This document shows, in pieces, positions 1-8,300 of a DNA stretch of 21,058 nt. The notes below the pieces were generated by a model. The model searched no databases and was not told the origin of the DNA. It saw only the letters and a list, made by a program, of their open reading frames with translations. A program made the position numbers and the translations under genes. Origin of the DNA: Acidobacteriaceae bacterium (GTDB taxonomy: Bacteria; Acidobacteriota; Terriglobia; Terriglobales; Acidobacteriaceae); contig PMBA01000280.1 of NCBI GenBank assembly GCA_003152795.1, positions 1 to 21,058 of the forward strand, written 5' to 3'. Every line of letters begins with the position of its first letter. Position 1 is the first letter of the stretch.

Positions 1-95
1 TCCAGCAGCAACACTCCCACCGTAACGAAATCGTCGCGCAAGGCATGCGGCAAGAATCGCAGCAAATGGAGTTCGAGTTGGCGCTTGTCAGCCAT
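1..95 (-). CDS. DUF3037 family protein, N-terminal fragment
   Basis: This reading frame opens with ATG at 95 and runs off the left edge, leaving about 31 residues. The peptide begins MADKRQLELHLLRFLPHALR and continues with a DDFVTVGVLLLE-like stretch. A short helix-rich start followed by an 'R(D/G)xFVxVGVLL' strand is the usual opening of DUF3037 proteins. It lies directly downstream of the HipA-like kinase gene on the same strand, 63 bp away. HipA-like (HipA_2) and DUF3037 genes are often neighbours in bacterial genomes, which supports both calls. No biochemical role is established that I can name. Only the N-terminus is visible, so the call rests on one motif plus context. Confidence 0.68.
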   Translation of the reverse strand, partial: MADKRQLELHLLRFLPHALRDDFVTVGVLLL

Positions 96-143
96 CAGTG
101 CGCAGAATCAGCCAATTCCCTTTCTATGTGGTCAGACGCCTTA

Positions 144-157
144 GCTGACGGCTGACG
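144..157. repeat. Tandem 7-bp repeat next to the HipA-like stop codon
   Basis: GCTGACG occurs twice in tandem and is followed by GCTAA, which contains the stop codon of the upstream kinase gene on the complementary strand. This is a minor intergenic repeat in the gap between the kinase and DUF3037 genes; no function can be assigned. Confidence 0.4.
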
Positions 158-158
158 G

Positions 159-962
159 CTAATTCTCCATCCACTCCGGAAAGGGCCGCCGCGGCGATCC
201 TCGGAAGGCCAGAATCAACTCCCGCACAATCGTCTTCCTCTCGATCAAGCATTGCACGAGCGCCTCCAGTTCATCCCAGGACCCGCCGTACCAAGCTGGA
301 GGGATTTCGCCCGCCACTCGCCAGATCGCATCTTCATTCAGTTTCTCGATGCGTGACAGCCAGGGTTCGAACGACACCCACCCATTTACACGTGCGTAAA
401 CTTCATTTCGCGGATAAACGCCGCGCAAAGGAAAATCCGGAAACGTCCACTCGCCCGCATTGAAGCAATATCCCTGATCGATAAACGCGGCCGAGTACTT
501 CTTCTCGCGCATCTTCCGCCAGAAGGCAGCCTGGCGACCATCAGCGTTACAGGTCCACTTGTCGAGGGCCAGGATTCCGGCAAACGTATCCAGATTCCGC
601 ACCCGGTCGAGCATCTCCGGAGGCAGGTAATCCAGCACCTGCCCCTCCACCGGGCTCACGACGTACCGCGACCCAAACTGCAAACCGGCCTCCACCTGGA
701 TCGCGTGGCTCCCCAACACAATCGTCAGTTCCGTCGTGTGCTCAACGAGCCAGGTTGGAACCTCGACCACCTCCGCCGCCGGCACCGGCAATCCCACACG
801 CTCGGCCAGTCGGGTAGCGAGAAATTCATTCGCCAGCACCCGCTCATGCTGTGGATTATTTCGAAACTTCACCACGTAGTAGTGGCCGTCATCGCAGCGC
901 ATCAAGTGGCTCTGCGCTCCGCCCCGCATCCTCTTAACATGTTGGACAGCGAGAGTAGGCAT
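159..962 (-). CDS. HipA-like kinase-fold protein (HipA_2 type)
   Basis: The start chosen is ATG at 962, giving 267 aa beginning MPTLAVQHVKRMRGGAQSHL. The open frame continues upstream to 1235, but that part is low-complexity, overlaps the terminase gene and contains an intergenic repeat, so it is not counted. The protein has the HipA_2 layout: an ATP-binding lysine in YVVKF (about K32); a conserved ERVLANEFLATRLAERVGLPVP helix and loop (about 40-61); a catalytic-loop-like LDKWTCNADGRQ (D134, N139, D141); and a metal-binding-like AAFIDQGYCFN (D162). Classical HipA is a serine kinase toxin acting on tRNA synthetases. HipA_2 proteins are shorter and lack the N-terminal HipA subdomain, and their substrate is unknown. 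It is followed by DUF3037 and preceded by a terminase gene, so it may be phage cargo. There is no HipB-like antitoxin beside it. The upstream Shine-Dalgarno is weak. Confidence 0.82.
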   Translation of the reverse strand: MPTLAVQHVKRMRGGAQSHLMRCDDGHYYVVKFRNNPQHERVLANEFLATRLAERVGLPVPAAEVVEVPTWLVEHTTELTIVLGSHAIQVEAGLQFGSRYVVSPVEGQVLDYLPPEMLDRVRNLDTFAGILALDKWTCNADGRQAAFWRKMREKKYSAAFIDQGYCFNAGEWTFPDFPLRGVYPRNEVYARVNGWVSFEPWLSRIEKLNEDAIWRVAGEIPPAWYGGSWDELEALVQCLIERKTIVRELILAFRGSPRRPFPEWMEN

Positions 963-973
963 AAGAATCGACA

Positions 974-1016
974 GGTTTCCGCTGAGGATCCCTGTGTTCC
1001 TCGGTGCCTCGTTGGT
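974..1016 (-). repeat. Diverged CACAGAGG-type intergenic repeat with a GGAAAC box
   Basis: On the minus strand this stretch carries ACCAACGAGGCACCGAGG followed by AACACAGGG and then a GGAAACC box, 12 nt before the HipA-like ATG. It resembles the stretches at 2718-2760 and 11200-11232, each of which also ends in a GAAAC box just upstream of a gene. The copies are diverged, so this is a family resemblance seen by eye, not a computed alignment. Confidence 0.45.
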
Positions 1017-1138
1017 TCGGCCGTTGACTCCGGTGGGAACGCACGAGGCATGGAGAGCGGCAGGTTGCGTGAAGCCGCCATAAACACAATACCCGCAGAC
1101 CAGTTCCCTGCCTGTGACCGCCACCACATCGAAAATGT

Positions 1139-2683
1139 TCACTTTTCCCAACTGCCAAGTTCCAAGGGGTGCTGTACCACCCGCCCTGCATCGTCCTTGC
1201 GGACCGCCCACGCAATTCCCATCGCCATCACGCAATCGTCATGAGTTCCGGGAGCCGCTCCGGTACCCCCGTCCGCATATCTTACGAATGTCCGGCACTG
1301 GTGGAGGAGTCGCGGACTGCGAAACAGTCCGGGCCCCTGGGTCAGCACGGTGGCCAGGTTCTCAATCATCGCCGGGCGGCTGACCGCGGAGGTCAACCAC
1401 CCATCCTGCCCCTTCTGCTCAAACACACGCGGATATTGCAGCGATCGAAGGCACGCCAGTACTCCAAACCCATGGTTGTTCCGCTCGACGGCCAGCAGCG
1501 CGGTGTTGTATTCCTTTCCGAGTTGCGCGATCTTCTGGGCAAACTCGCGCGGAGGCCAATGTCCATGCAGTTCCGCGCACTGCCGTCCACACTCACGATC
1601 GACGACTTCCGCGCACGAGTAATCGCCCTCGACCCCGCCACCGGCGGGATCGACTCCAATCACGTAATCCCGCCCCGCTTGGGTCGGCAACCAGATCATG
1701 AGCCGCTGGTTGTCGCGCATCTCCAACGGTTCGCCGGACCCGCCCATCGCCTGCTCCAGCGCCACCAGGTCGAAGACGCATTCTCCGGATGCCCGGAAGC
1801 ACGAGACCGGATCCTCGGCAAATTCCTGAACGGCAAGTCCCCGGAGCGACGCCCATTGTTTCCGCCGCCATGCGATCTGTTCGATTGTCAGCCCATGCAA
1901 AGCCGAGAGAGCCAACTCGTCATCCGTGAGTGCGGAAAAATTCGCGTCCGGTTCAATCGCGTAAGCTGGGTCAAACCACCAGGGAAAAAAGTGACGTCTA
2001 TATCCCGTCTCCTCCGCCCGCTGCCACTCCTCGTAGAAAAGTCCGCCCGCTCCGTTGGGCGTGGACTCCAGGACGATGTCGCCTCCCGGCACCACTGCCG
2101 ATCGCAATGAGGCCAGGGCTTCTTCTCCTTCACCTCCCCACCGCGAAACCTCCGAGCAATGGAGATTCTGGATGGTCCGGCCCCGTCCCGCATTTTCTCC
2201 CGCCGATGCCAGGCAGTACTCGCTGTCGAGGGCGGGAAACACCAATTGGCGAGCATTGCGGTGCGAAGTTCGTAGATAGCCTTTCCGGAAATCATCCGGC
2301 ATGTTCTCCCAAAACCGGCGCACGATCCGAAAAATGTCCTCTGCGGATTCCCTGTCCTGGGTCACTTGCATGCTCAGGGTGCCCGGCCTCGAGATCGTCT
2401 GGACAAAGAATCTCGCCGCGATGTACGTGGTGACACCGACTTGCCGCGCCTTCAGCACGACATTTCTGTTCGCGTTCTCCTTCAAACACACCCCGGAATA
2501 CTCTTGCTGTGCCCGGTTTAGTCTGAACAATGCGCGGCTGGTCGTTTTGGTCCGGATCTTTAACCACGTTTCGATGAAAAAATCTCGCTCGGTCGGCTCT
2601 CTCCCCACCTCCACTTTGCGGAGGTCATCCAGATGTTGTCCTAGCCACTCCAGGTAGTCGGGCGTTAATTCCGGTGTCACCAC
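1139..2683 (-). CDS. terL: Phage terminase large subunit (ATPase-nuclease)
   Basis: TerL packages phage DNA: an N-terminal ATPase translocates DNA and a C-terminal RNase H-fold nuclease cuts it. All signature elements are visible (514-aa numbering): Walker A-type KARQVGVTT (about 78-86); Walker B-type HCSE (E178); coupling motif ESTPNG (about 206-211); and nuclease acidic residues in IGVDPAGG (D345), LAVERNNHG (E400) and THDDCVMA (D482/D483). The protein is complete and shows no frameshift. The open frame extends to an ATG at 2815, but those 44 extra codons lie over an intergenic repeat and hairpin (2699-2760) and lack a Shine-Dalgarno. I prefer GTG at 2683, which has GGA 8 nt upstream; GTG at 2680 is also possible. 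A portal gene normally follows TerL, but here a HipA-like gene does. Confidence 0.9.
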   Translation of the reverse strand: MVTPELTPDYLEWLGQHLDDLRKVEVGREPTERDFFIETWLKIRTKTTSRALFRLNRAQQEYSGVCLKENANRNVVLKARQVGVTTYIAARFFVQTISRPGTLSMQVTQDRESAEDIFRIVRRFWENMPDDFRKGYLRTSHRNARQLVFPALDSEYCLASAGENAGRGRTIQNLHCSEVSRWGGEGEEALASLRSAVVPGGDIVLESTPNGAGGLFYEEWQRAEETGYRRHFFPWWFDPAYAIEPDANFSALTDDELALSALHGLTIEQIAWRRKQWASLRGLAVQEFAEDPVSCFRASGECVFDLVALEQAMGGSGEPLEMRDNQRLMIWLPTQAGRDYVIGVDPAGGGVEGDYSCAEVVDRECGRQCAELHGHWPPREFAQKIAQLGKEYNTALLAVERNNHGFGVLACLRSLQYPRVFEQKGQDGWLTSAVSRPAMIENLATVLTQGPGLFRSPRLLHQCRTFVRYADGGTGAAPGTHDDCVMAMGIAWAVRKDDAGRVVQHPLELGSWEK

Positions 2684-2698
2684 CGCCAGGTTCCAAAC

Positions 2699-2760
2699 GC
2701 CGGCATAAGCTCCGGCTGTTTCCCGCCCGTGCTTCTCTGTGACCTGTGTGTCCCCAGTGG
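2699..2760 (-). repeat. Intergenic repeat plus hairpin before the terminase gene
   Basis: On the minus strand a CACTGGGGACACACAGG / CACAGAGAAGCACGGG stretch is followed by GGGAAAC and a hairpin with 5-bp arms GCCGG and CCGGC (+ strand 2699-2703 and 2712-2716), then GTTTGG. The order (repeat, GAAAC box, hairpin, gene start) matches the boundary at 11161-11232. Although it falls in an open frame continuous with the terminase, its similarity to other non-coding boundaries suggests it is not translated as part of TerL. Confidence 0.5.
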
Positions 2761-2842
2761 CGCAAACTCTCGATGTTTGTCGCCCCGGACTGAAGGCTTC
2801 CCGCAAATACTGCATGCTGCCAAGAGTCTGAAGAGCTCTGTG

Positions 2843-5266
2843 TCAATGCGTGACGCTGAAGTTCTCCGGCACATACGCGTACGCCCCAATCTCCCATCCC
2901 GCCCCATACAGGTTTTGATTAATTCCCAGCAAGTCGTATTGATATTCCGCACCGAGATTCGCGCCGGCATCCTTCACCGGTGAATTCACCGTTGGCCGGA
3001 AATCCGCTTCTGTCCCGCTCGACGGGCAAACGTAGTAACTGCCGGACACATAACCCGAGGGCACCACATCATTCGACTGGCACGACAGCAAGAGGTTCAC
3101 CATCTGCGTGTTCGATTCCAGGGTTGCGCCCCCTTGCACGAGCGCGTCCATAAAGTTCGCAACCTCATCGGGCCGCAACTCGTTCACATGCCAGAAGTAC
3201 CCGATCGGCCGTCCCCACAGCGCGTTCTTGAATAAGTCCTGACTAACCCGATTCCGCATCGCCTGGTAAGTAAGTCCCTGGTAGTTAGGAACGACGCCCT
3301 GGCTCAGGATGTTGAACACGTCATATCCCAAACCCAGCGTAGTACTTGCCCCGCAACATGGTTTCAGGCTGCCGGTTCCGCGCACCCCCGCATATCCCAG
3401 GCTGGCGGCAATATTTTCGGTCACCGGATCTCCATAGGTTCCCGGCATAACGTAGACCGACTGTGCGGGCAGGCCGAGAAAGTTCAGACTCATCCAATCC
3501 CGCGCCCAGCTCATCTCCTCCGTTTCCAGAAGCGTTTCGTCAAGATCCAGGTTCTGCGGTGAACTCTCAATATCCAAGTTGGCCGTGTTCGCCAGAGAAA
3601 TGCTTCTGGCGGTGCTCTTCGCGTTCGCGTCGAGGGTGACGGAGAAAACCCCGCGTTGTTGGAGCGTGTACAAGATCCCACCAAGGGTGTCGAGGCCCGT
3701 AGGAGCCTGGCCGGGCGCTGGCGGTGTCAAATCCCAGCTAATATCCGCCGCCGGGTCGTCGGGGCTGGTCGTTACCGTCAACAGAGCATGACCGGGTGTG
3801 GGGTGCGAAACGTTCAAAGTGACGGTCGACGCAATGGTGCCCGTGTATTGCAGGTTCTGAAAAGCGTGGCACGGGACCGGAAACGGACCATTGGCTCCGC
3901 AACTGGCCGCAGGTGGATTCCAATACTCGTGCGAGATGGAGTGCGCATTGATGTCCCATCCCGCACTAATCCAAGCCTGCACTTCACTGACAATCGATTG
4001 CGAATAACTCCCGCCCGTAACCACCGCAATAGACAGCGGTATCGCCTTCGCAGCCATGATCGGCAGCAGCGAGTTCACATAAGTATCGCTGTATTGCACG
4101 AGTCCCGGATCGTCATAGCTTACCGTCGTATACGCGGGCCATCGGCGCCACTCGCGAATCCACGGGGGAGTTTCCGCTGCGACATTATGCGCCCCAGCAG
4201 TCGGCCCTGGAGTTCCGGATGTATCCACTGTCACGGCCGTGGCCAGGTTATTACCGTATAGGTGGCAATAGTCATAACTAACCGCGCCCTGCACGTTATC
4301 GACGATCCCATAAGCTCGATTCGCATAGCCCCGGCAGTTCCTGATCTCAAAAGCGCATCCCCCGCCAGCGCATCCATCAAAGTGATAACCCGTATAGTTC
4401 ATGGTGGCGTCGGTGTTATAAAGATGGATATCTAGCGGCGTGCCGCTTGGATGCACATAGAAGCCCAGCGGCACCGCGCCGTTCTCCACTTCGCTGTCAG
4501 CTGTCATATTCGCCAGCCAAAGATGGTCGCTCGCTCCCTGCACCTGCACCCCGTAGGCATCGAACCAGTCAATTTGCAGGTGTTGAATCTCAAGCCAGGA
4601 AGCGCTATTGAGATTGAGCAGGCTGCCTCCGCTAAGCGCGATGGGCGCAACCGTAGAGTAACGTGCTCCTGGGTTGCCACTGGCGCTGTATACATATAAG
4701 ACGTAGTTAGGTGCGTCGTACCAGAAGTCTCGGTCCTGACTTAACGACGACTGACTCCCGTGCGGCGTTCCCCAGTTGGTGCCAAACCGCACATACTGTA
4801 ACTGCGATGGCGGTTGCGTCAAGCAATAGAAACCACGAACACCGCACTGCAGCACATTCGCCAGGCCACTCGTGGCCGAATACAGCGTCGCCGACCAGAC
4901 GTTCGTGCCTCCGACCTGGGTCCACCAGCGCGCTGCGATCGGCAGATAGCCGGTCAAGTGCGGCGGTTGGCCGTTTCCATAACTGTCGATCCGGATCAAA
5001 GATCCGTTGCTGCCGCTGGAAGGCGGAGTCAGGGTTTCGTTCCAGGTACAATCCCGCAGCAGGTTGATCGTGTCCCCCGGCTGAAAGCTGGATATCCCGA
5101 CTTGCAACAGCGAGCGCCAAGCCTGTTGCGGAGTTGTGCCCGGATTTCCATTAGACCCGTAATTGCAGTCCACATAGTAGTTCGCGGCGTGCGCGAAGCT
5201 GGCACAGAGCAGCAACAGTCCGCAGATCGCAATGGCATGTCGCGGGTGACGTTGTAGCAGAATCAT
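2843..5266 (-). CDS. Secreted beta-helix protein with inserted NodB polysaccharide deacetylase domain
   Basis: This 807-aa protein has a clear signal peptide (hydrophobic core GLLLLCASFAHA, cleavage near residue 27). Residues ~28-360 open like right-handed parallel beta-helix proteins (YYVDCNYGSNGNPGTTPQQA, FQPGDTINLLRDCTW) and have a Cys- and Asn-rich solenoid region. From ~365 a NodB-type carbohydrate esterase follows: SYDDP supplies the metal/catalytic aspartates (D385/D386), AHSISH the metal histidines (H442, H446), and later PGTYGDP and GYAGVRGTGS the second half. A Thr/Ser/Pro-rich beta insertion occupies ~465-575. The last ~70 residues return to the typical beta-helix closing pattern (SPVKDAGANLG, YDLLG, WEIGAYAY). 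The deacetylase therefore appears nested inside the beta-helix protein. GAGGG about 12 nt before ATG 5266 is the likely Shine-Dalgarno. Likely role: binding and de-N-acetylating extracellular or cell-surface polysaccharide. Substrate unknown. Confidence 0.83.
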   Translation of the reverse strand: MILLQRHPRHAIAICGLLLLCASFAHAANYYVDCNYGSNGNPGTTPQQAWRSLLQVGISSFQPGDTINLLRDCTWNETLTPPSSGSNGSLIRIDSYGNGQPPHLTGYLPIAARWWTQVGGTNVWSATLYSATSGLANVLQCGVRGFYCLTQPPSQLQYVRFGTNWGTPHGSQSSLSQDRDFWYDAPNYVLYVYSASGNPGARYSTVAPIALSGGSLLNLNSASWLEIQHLQIDWFDAYGVQVQGASDHLWLANMTADSEVENGAVPLGFYVHPSGTPLDIHLYNTDATMNYTGYHFDGCAGGGCAFEIRNCRGYANRAYGIVDNVQGAVSYDYCHLYGNNLATAVTVDTSGTPGPTAGAHNVAAETPPWIREWRRWPAYTTVSYDDPGLVQYSDTYVNSLLPIMAAKAIPLSIAVVTGGSYSQSIVSEVQAWISAGWDINAHSISHEYWNPPAASCGANGPFPVPCHAFQNLQYTGTIASTVTLNVSHPTPGHALLTVTTSPDDPAADISWDLTPPAPGQAPTGLDTLGGILYTLQQRGVFSVTLDANAKSTARSISLANTANLDIESSPQNLDLDETLLETEEMSWARDWMSLNFLGLPAQSVYVMPGTYGDPVTENIAASLGYAGVRGTGSLKPCCGASTTLGLGYDVFNILSQGVVPNYQGLTYQAMRNRVSQDLFKNALWGRPIGYFWHVNELRPDEVANFMDALVQGGATLESNTQMVNLLLSCQSNDVVPSGYVSGSYYVCPSSGTEADFRPTVNSPVKDAGANLGAEYQYDLLGINQNLYGAGWEIGAYAYVPENFSVTH

Positions 5267-5289
5267 GGCGGCGCATTGCCCTCAGGCTT

Positions 5290-5335
5290 AAATAGAAAAG
5301 CCCCGCCGAAGCGAGGCTGGAGGTTTCTCTTACGA
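5290..5335 (-). terminator. Rho-independent terminator with TCGTAAGAGAAAC box
   Basis: On the minus strand the conserved box TCGTAAGAGAAAC (5323-5335) is followed by a 7-bp GC stem with a UUCG loop (5300-5317, one G-U pair) and then TTTTCTATTT. It sits between the tail-fibre-like gene and the beta-helix/NodB gene, 24 nt before the latter's ATG. There is no room for a promoter between the U-tract and the start codon, so it may act as a leaky terminator or attenuator. Confidence 0.75.
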
Positions 5336-5381
5336 GACAACCATCAGAACCGGATCACATGTGTTCCCGGAGGAATGCGGC

Positions 5382-8300
5382 TCAGTGGATCCACCAGGCT
5401 GGAATCGTAGCGGCGACGCTCGGGCTATCGCCGGGCGCGCTGATCGCATTCAGTGTTCCTCCCGCGCTCACGCTCACGGAAGTGTTGTTGTAGAAGGTGA
5501 ACCCCGACGCGGAGTTACCGGCCCCCATGGTAGCGCACGAACTGCTGCAACTGGTGGTAGTCGCCAGATAATACTTGCCGGGAAGCAGATAGACCGCCCC
5601 GCCGGTCCAACTAAGCGTCTTGAACGTGCTGGCGGAAGGGGCAAACGCGGTACCTGCTGTTGGTCCGGTGTGAGCGAGCAAGGTTCCAGAACTGTTGTAA
5701 AGGCCGACGTCGTATGTGTTGGCCGTGTTGTCGGCTGCGACAACGTAGTAGGTCAGTTGGGTTGTGGTCAGCGGACAGTTTAGAATCACGCCCTGAATGG
5801 ATGCTTTATTACTTCCGGTTTGAAAACTGTAGGTACCGGATCCATTCTCTCTCGTCATCCAGTTGGAACATCCGAGCGAGAAGACAAGCGCATCGGTGGC
5901 GATCTTGGCGGTATTGTCCCCGGCGGCCTGGGTGGTGGCCGTAGTGCCGTTTTGCAGGGCCCCGGTGGTGAGGTCTGACGCCGAGATCGTCACATTCGAC
6001 GAGAGTGCGTGACCGGCTACGGTAGTGCTGGCCGGAACATATCCAGGAACCGAAGGCGAACCAGTGAAGACCGGTGATGCGGTTAGTGCGACGGTTGTTC
6101 CACTTCCAGAGGTTCCGTATGAGGTCCCCCAGTCGGATCCCGTGGAATTAGGAAGTCCCGCGCCGGGATAGACCATGGTTCCGGAGGAAGGCATACACGA
6201 CGCCCCGCTGACCAACTGGCACTTGAGCGCGCTGTCCGACCCCACGCCCAGCGAGAAATCCATCCCGCCCGGCACAGTGGCCGTAGTTGCGGTCCATTTC
6301 TTTCCCGACCACTGCGTTGGTCCGGTGCCCGTCTGGTTGATGTTCCCCGCAACATTCAGATTTCCGCTGAGCGCCACATCGCTGGAGAAGGTCTTCGACC
6401 CACTAATTGTCTCGGCGCCCGCCAGGTGAACGACAGCCGAGTCCGCCGCCGCCCCTGTAACTTGCGAAACGGAATAGTCGCCGGTTCCCGCAGTAACCAC
6501 ACCGGTACGCCCGAATACAGAAGCGACATTACCACTGCCGCTACTCCCCGGCGACTGTAAGTTAACGCGTATGCCGTTCGCCTGTCCTGAGAGCGTATTC
6601 GTAACATCCACATATCCGATCAGTTGTGCCGATGGTTGCGCTCCGGACCCAGTGTCGTGGCAATCGCCCGCCGTGCTCGAGCTTGCAACCACCGCGTCAC
6701 CCGCGGTAGTGGCATTGTCAAAAATGCAATTGGCATAGCCACGCCACGTAACCACCGCGTTCCCGCTCTTGCCGAAGCCGCCCTGCACCACGCCAATAAC
6801 ACCATTGCTCGCGGACGTGCTGGCGAGCACCGCCTGCGACGGACTGTTGGTGTTGAAGACGGCCAACTGGTTTAATCCGGTGCCCGTCGAGCCGTCATTC
6901 GGAATCTCGAAATCGTTTCGTCCGTAGAGAACGGAATTGAACGAAGTCTTTGCGAAGATGCTTTTCGCAGCCTGCCCGGTGTCACTGCCCACGTTGAAGG
7001 CATTGTCCGCCCAGGCTTTGAAATTGCCGGCGGCATCGACCACCCACTTCAAGCCGCTCCCAATCCAGAACCCTAACCCGGCTGCCGATCCGGATGTCGC
7101 GTTCTCACTGCGCACCACAGAGTAGTTATCGGTCGCATCGAACCCAAGTGACGTGCGCTGCCAGGTTGTGTTATTGACGAAGGTCGAATAGACACGTAAG
7201 TTCTGGGCGTTGCTTCCATTGCGCTCCTCGAGATTGTCGGCCGGGTCGCCCCCCGGGTCCGAGTTGAATAGGTTAGTCAGCCCCAACTGGACGACCTGCC
7301 CGTTATTCTCAATCACTCGCGGAGTATGGGTGGCAGAATCAAACCAGAAAACACCCCAGTTAGGAATCCCGGCAGGCGGCGTGGTTTCAGACAACTGGAC
7401 TACATCAGCCGTCGTGCAATTCGCATTTCCATTTGCTGCAATGCCGGTAGCAAAGGATCCGCTGCACTGCGTCGGAACACTGGCCAGGGCTAGCGCCGTG
7501 CCCGCCTGTCCGCTGATATTGGAGCTTGTAAAAGCAACCTGGTGCGTTGTGCCTGCGAGGTTCACGACCGGCAACCCGGCAGTTGTATCCAGGCCAATGC
7601 CGCCAGGCGCGGGAACGAAACCATTGGCCGCCGGCAATAACAAGTTGCCGCTCATGGCGACGGTGCTGGCGAAAGTCTTCGCCCCGGCAATGGTCTCGGC
7701 GCCCGTATTATGAACCACCGATGCATCCGCGGCCGCCCCGGTAATTTGAGATACGGTGTAATCGCCGCTGGCCGCCATGACCGCTCCCGAGCGGCCAAAC
7801 ACGGAACTGACATTCCCTCCTCCACCGCCGGACCCGCAAGGGCTTCCGGTGGATGCAATCACGCCCGAGGCAACATTCAGGCAACCATTGGAAAGCCCCG
7901 CGAGGGTTACGCTCTGATCGAACTTCGCCGGAACATTGAACTCTTTCAGCGACGCGCTTAAGCGTTCCACCCAGTTTCCGTGGATGCCGTCCCCCGTCTG
8001 CGCGATGTAATTCGTAATGGACACCGGGGATCCAAACGCAAGTTGCCCGGATGAGAGTGGCGCATTGCTGGGTGCATCCGTTCCGATCCACGTATCATTC
8101 GCGCTCGCTGGCGGACGATAGCCCGGAGTAGTCTGTGTCAGTCCAGGATTGGAGTCGATGAGGGTGACGATGTGGTGAGCCTGCAAGGAGCTAAGAGCAG
8201 CCGGCCCAAAATTAAGCCGGCCCTTGCTCAGTGTGTAGGGTTGACCGGACTGACCATCCGATATAAGCATGGCCGTCTGGTTGGCATTCGCTCCAAGACT

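Noticed and set aside
963..1235. N-terminal extension of the HipA-like open frame
   Set aside because: The extension overlaps the terminase C-terminus and an intergenic repeat, and the HipA_2 homology begins at the ATG at 962.
705..1244. 179-aa open frame on the plus strand opposite the HipA-like gene
   Set aside because: It is a shadow of the kinase gene and the terminase end, with no ribosome site.
1169..2110. 313-aa open frame on the plus strand opposite the terminase gene
   Set aside because: It lies wholly opposite the conserved TerL motifs, is Arg/Pro/Ser-rich with no recognisable motif, and is the kind of long shadow frame expected at high GC.
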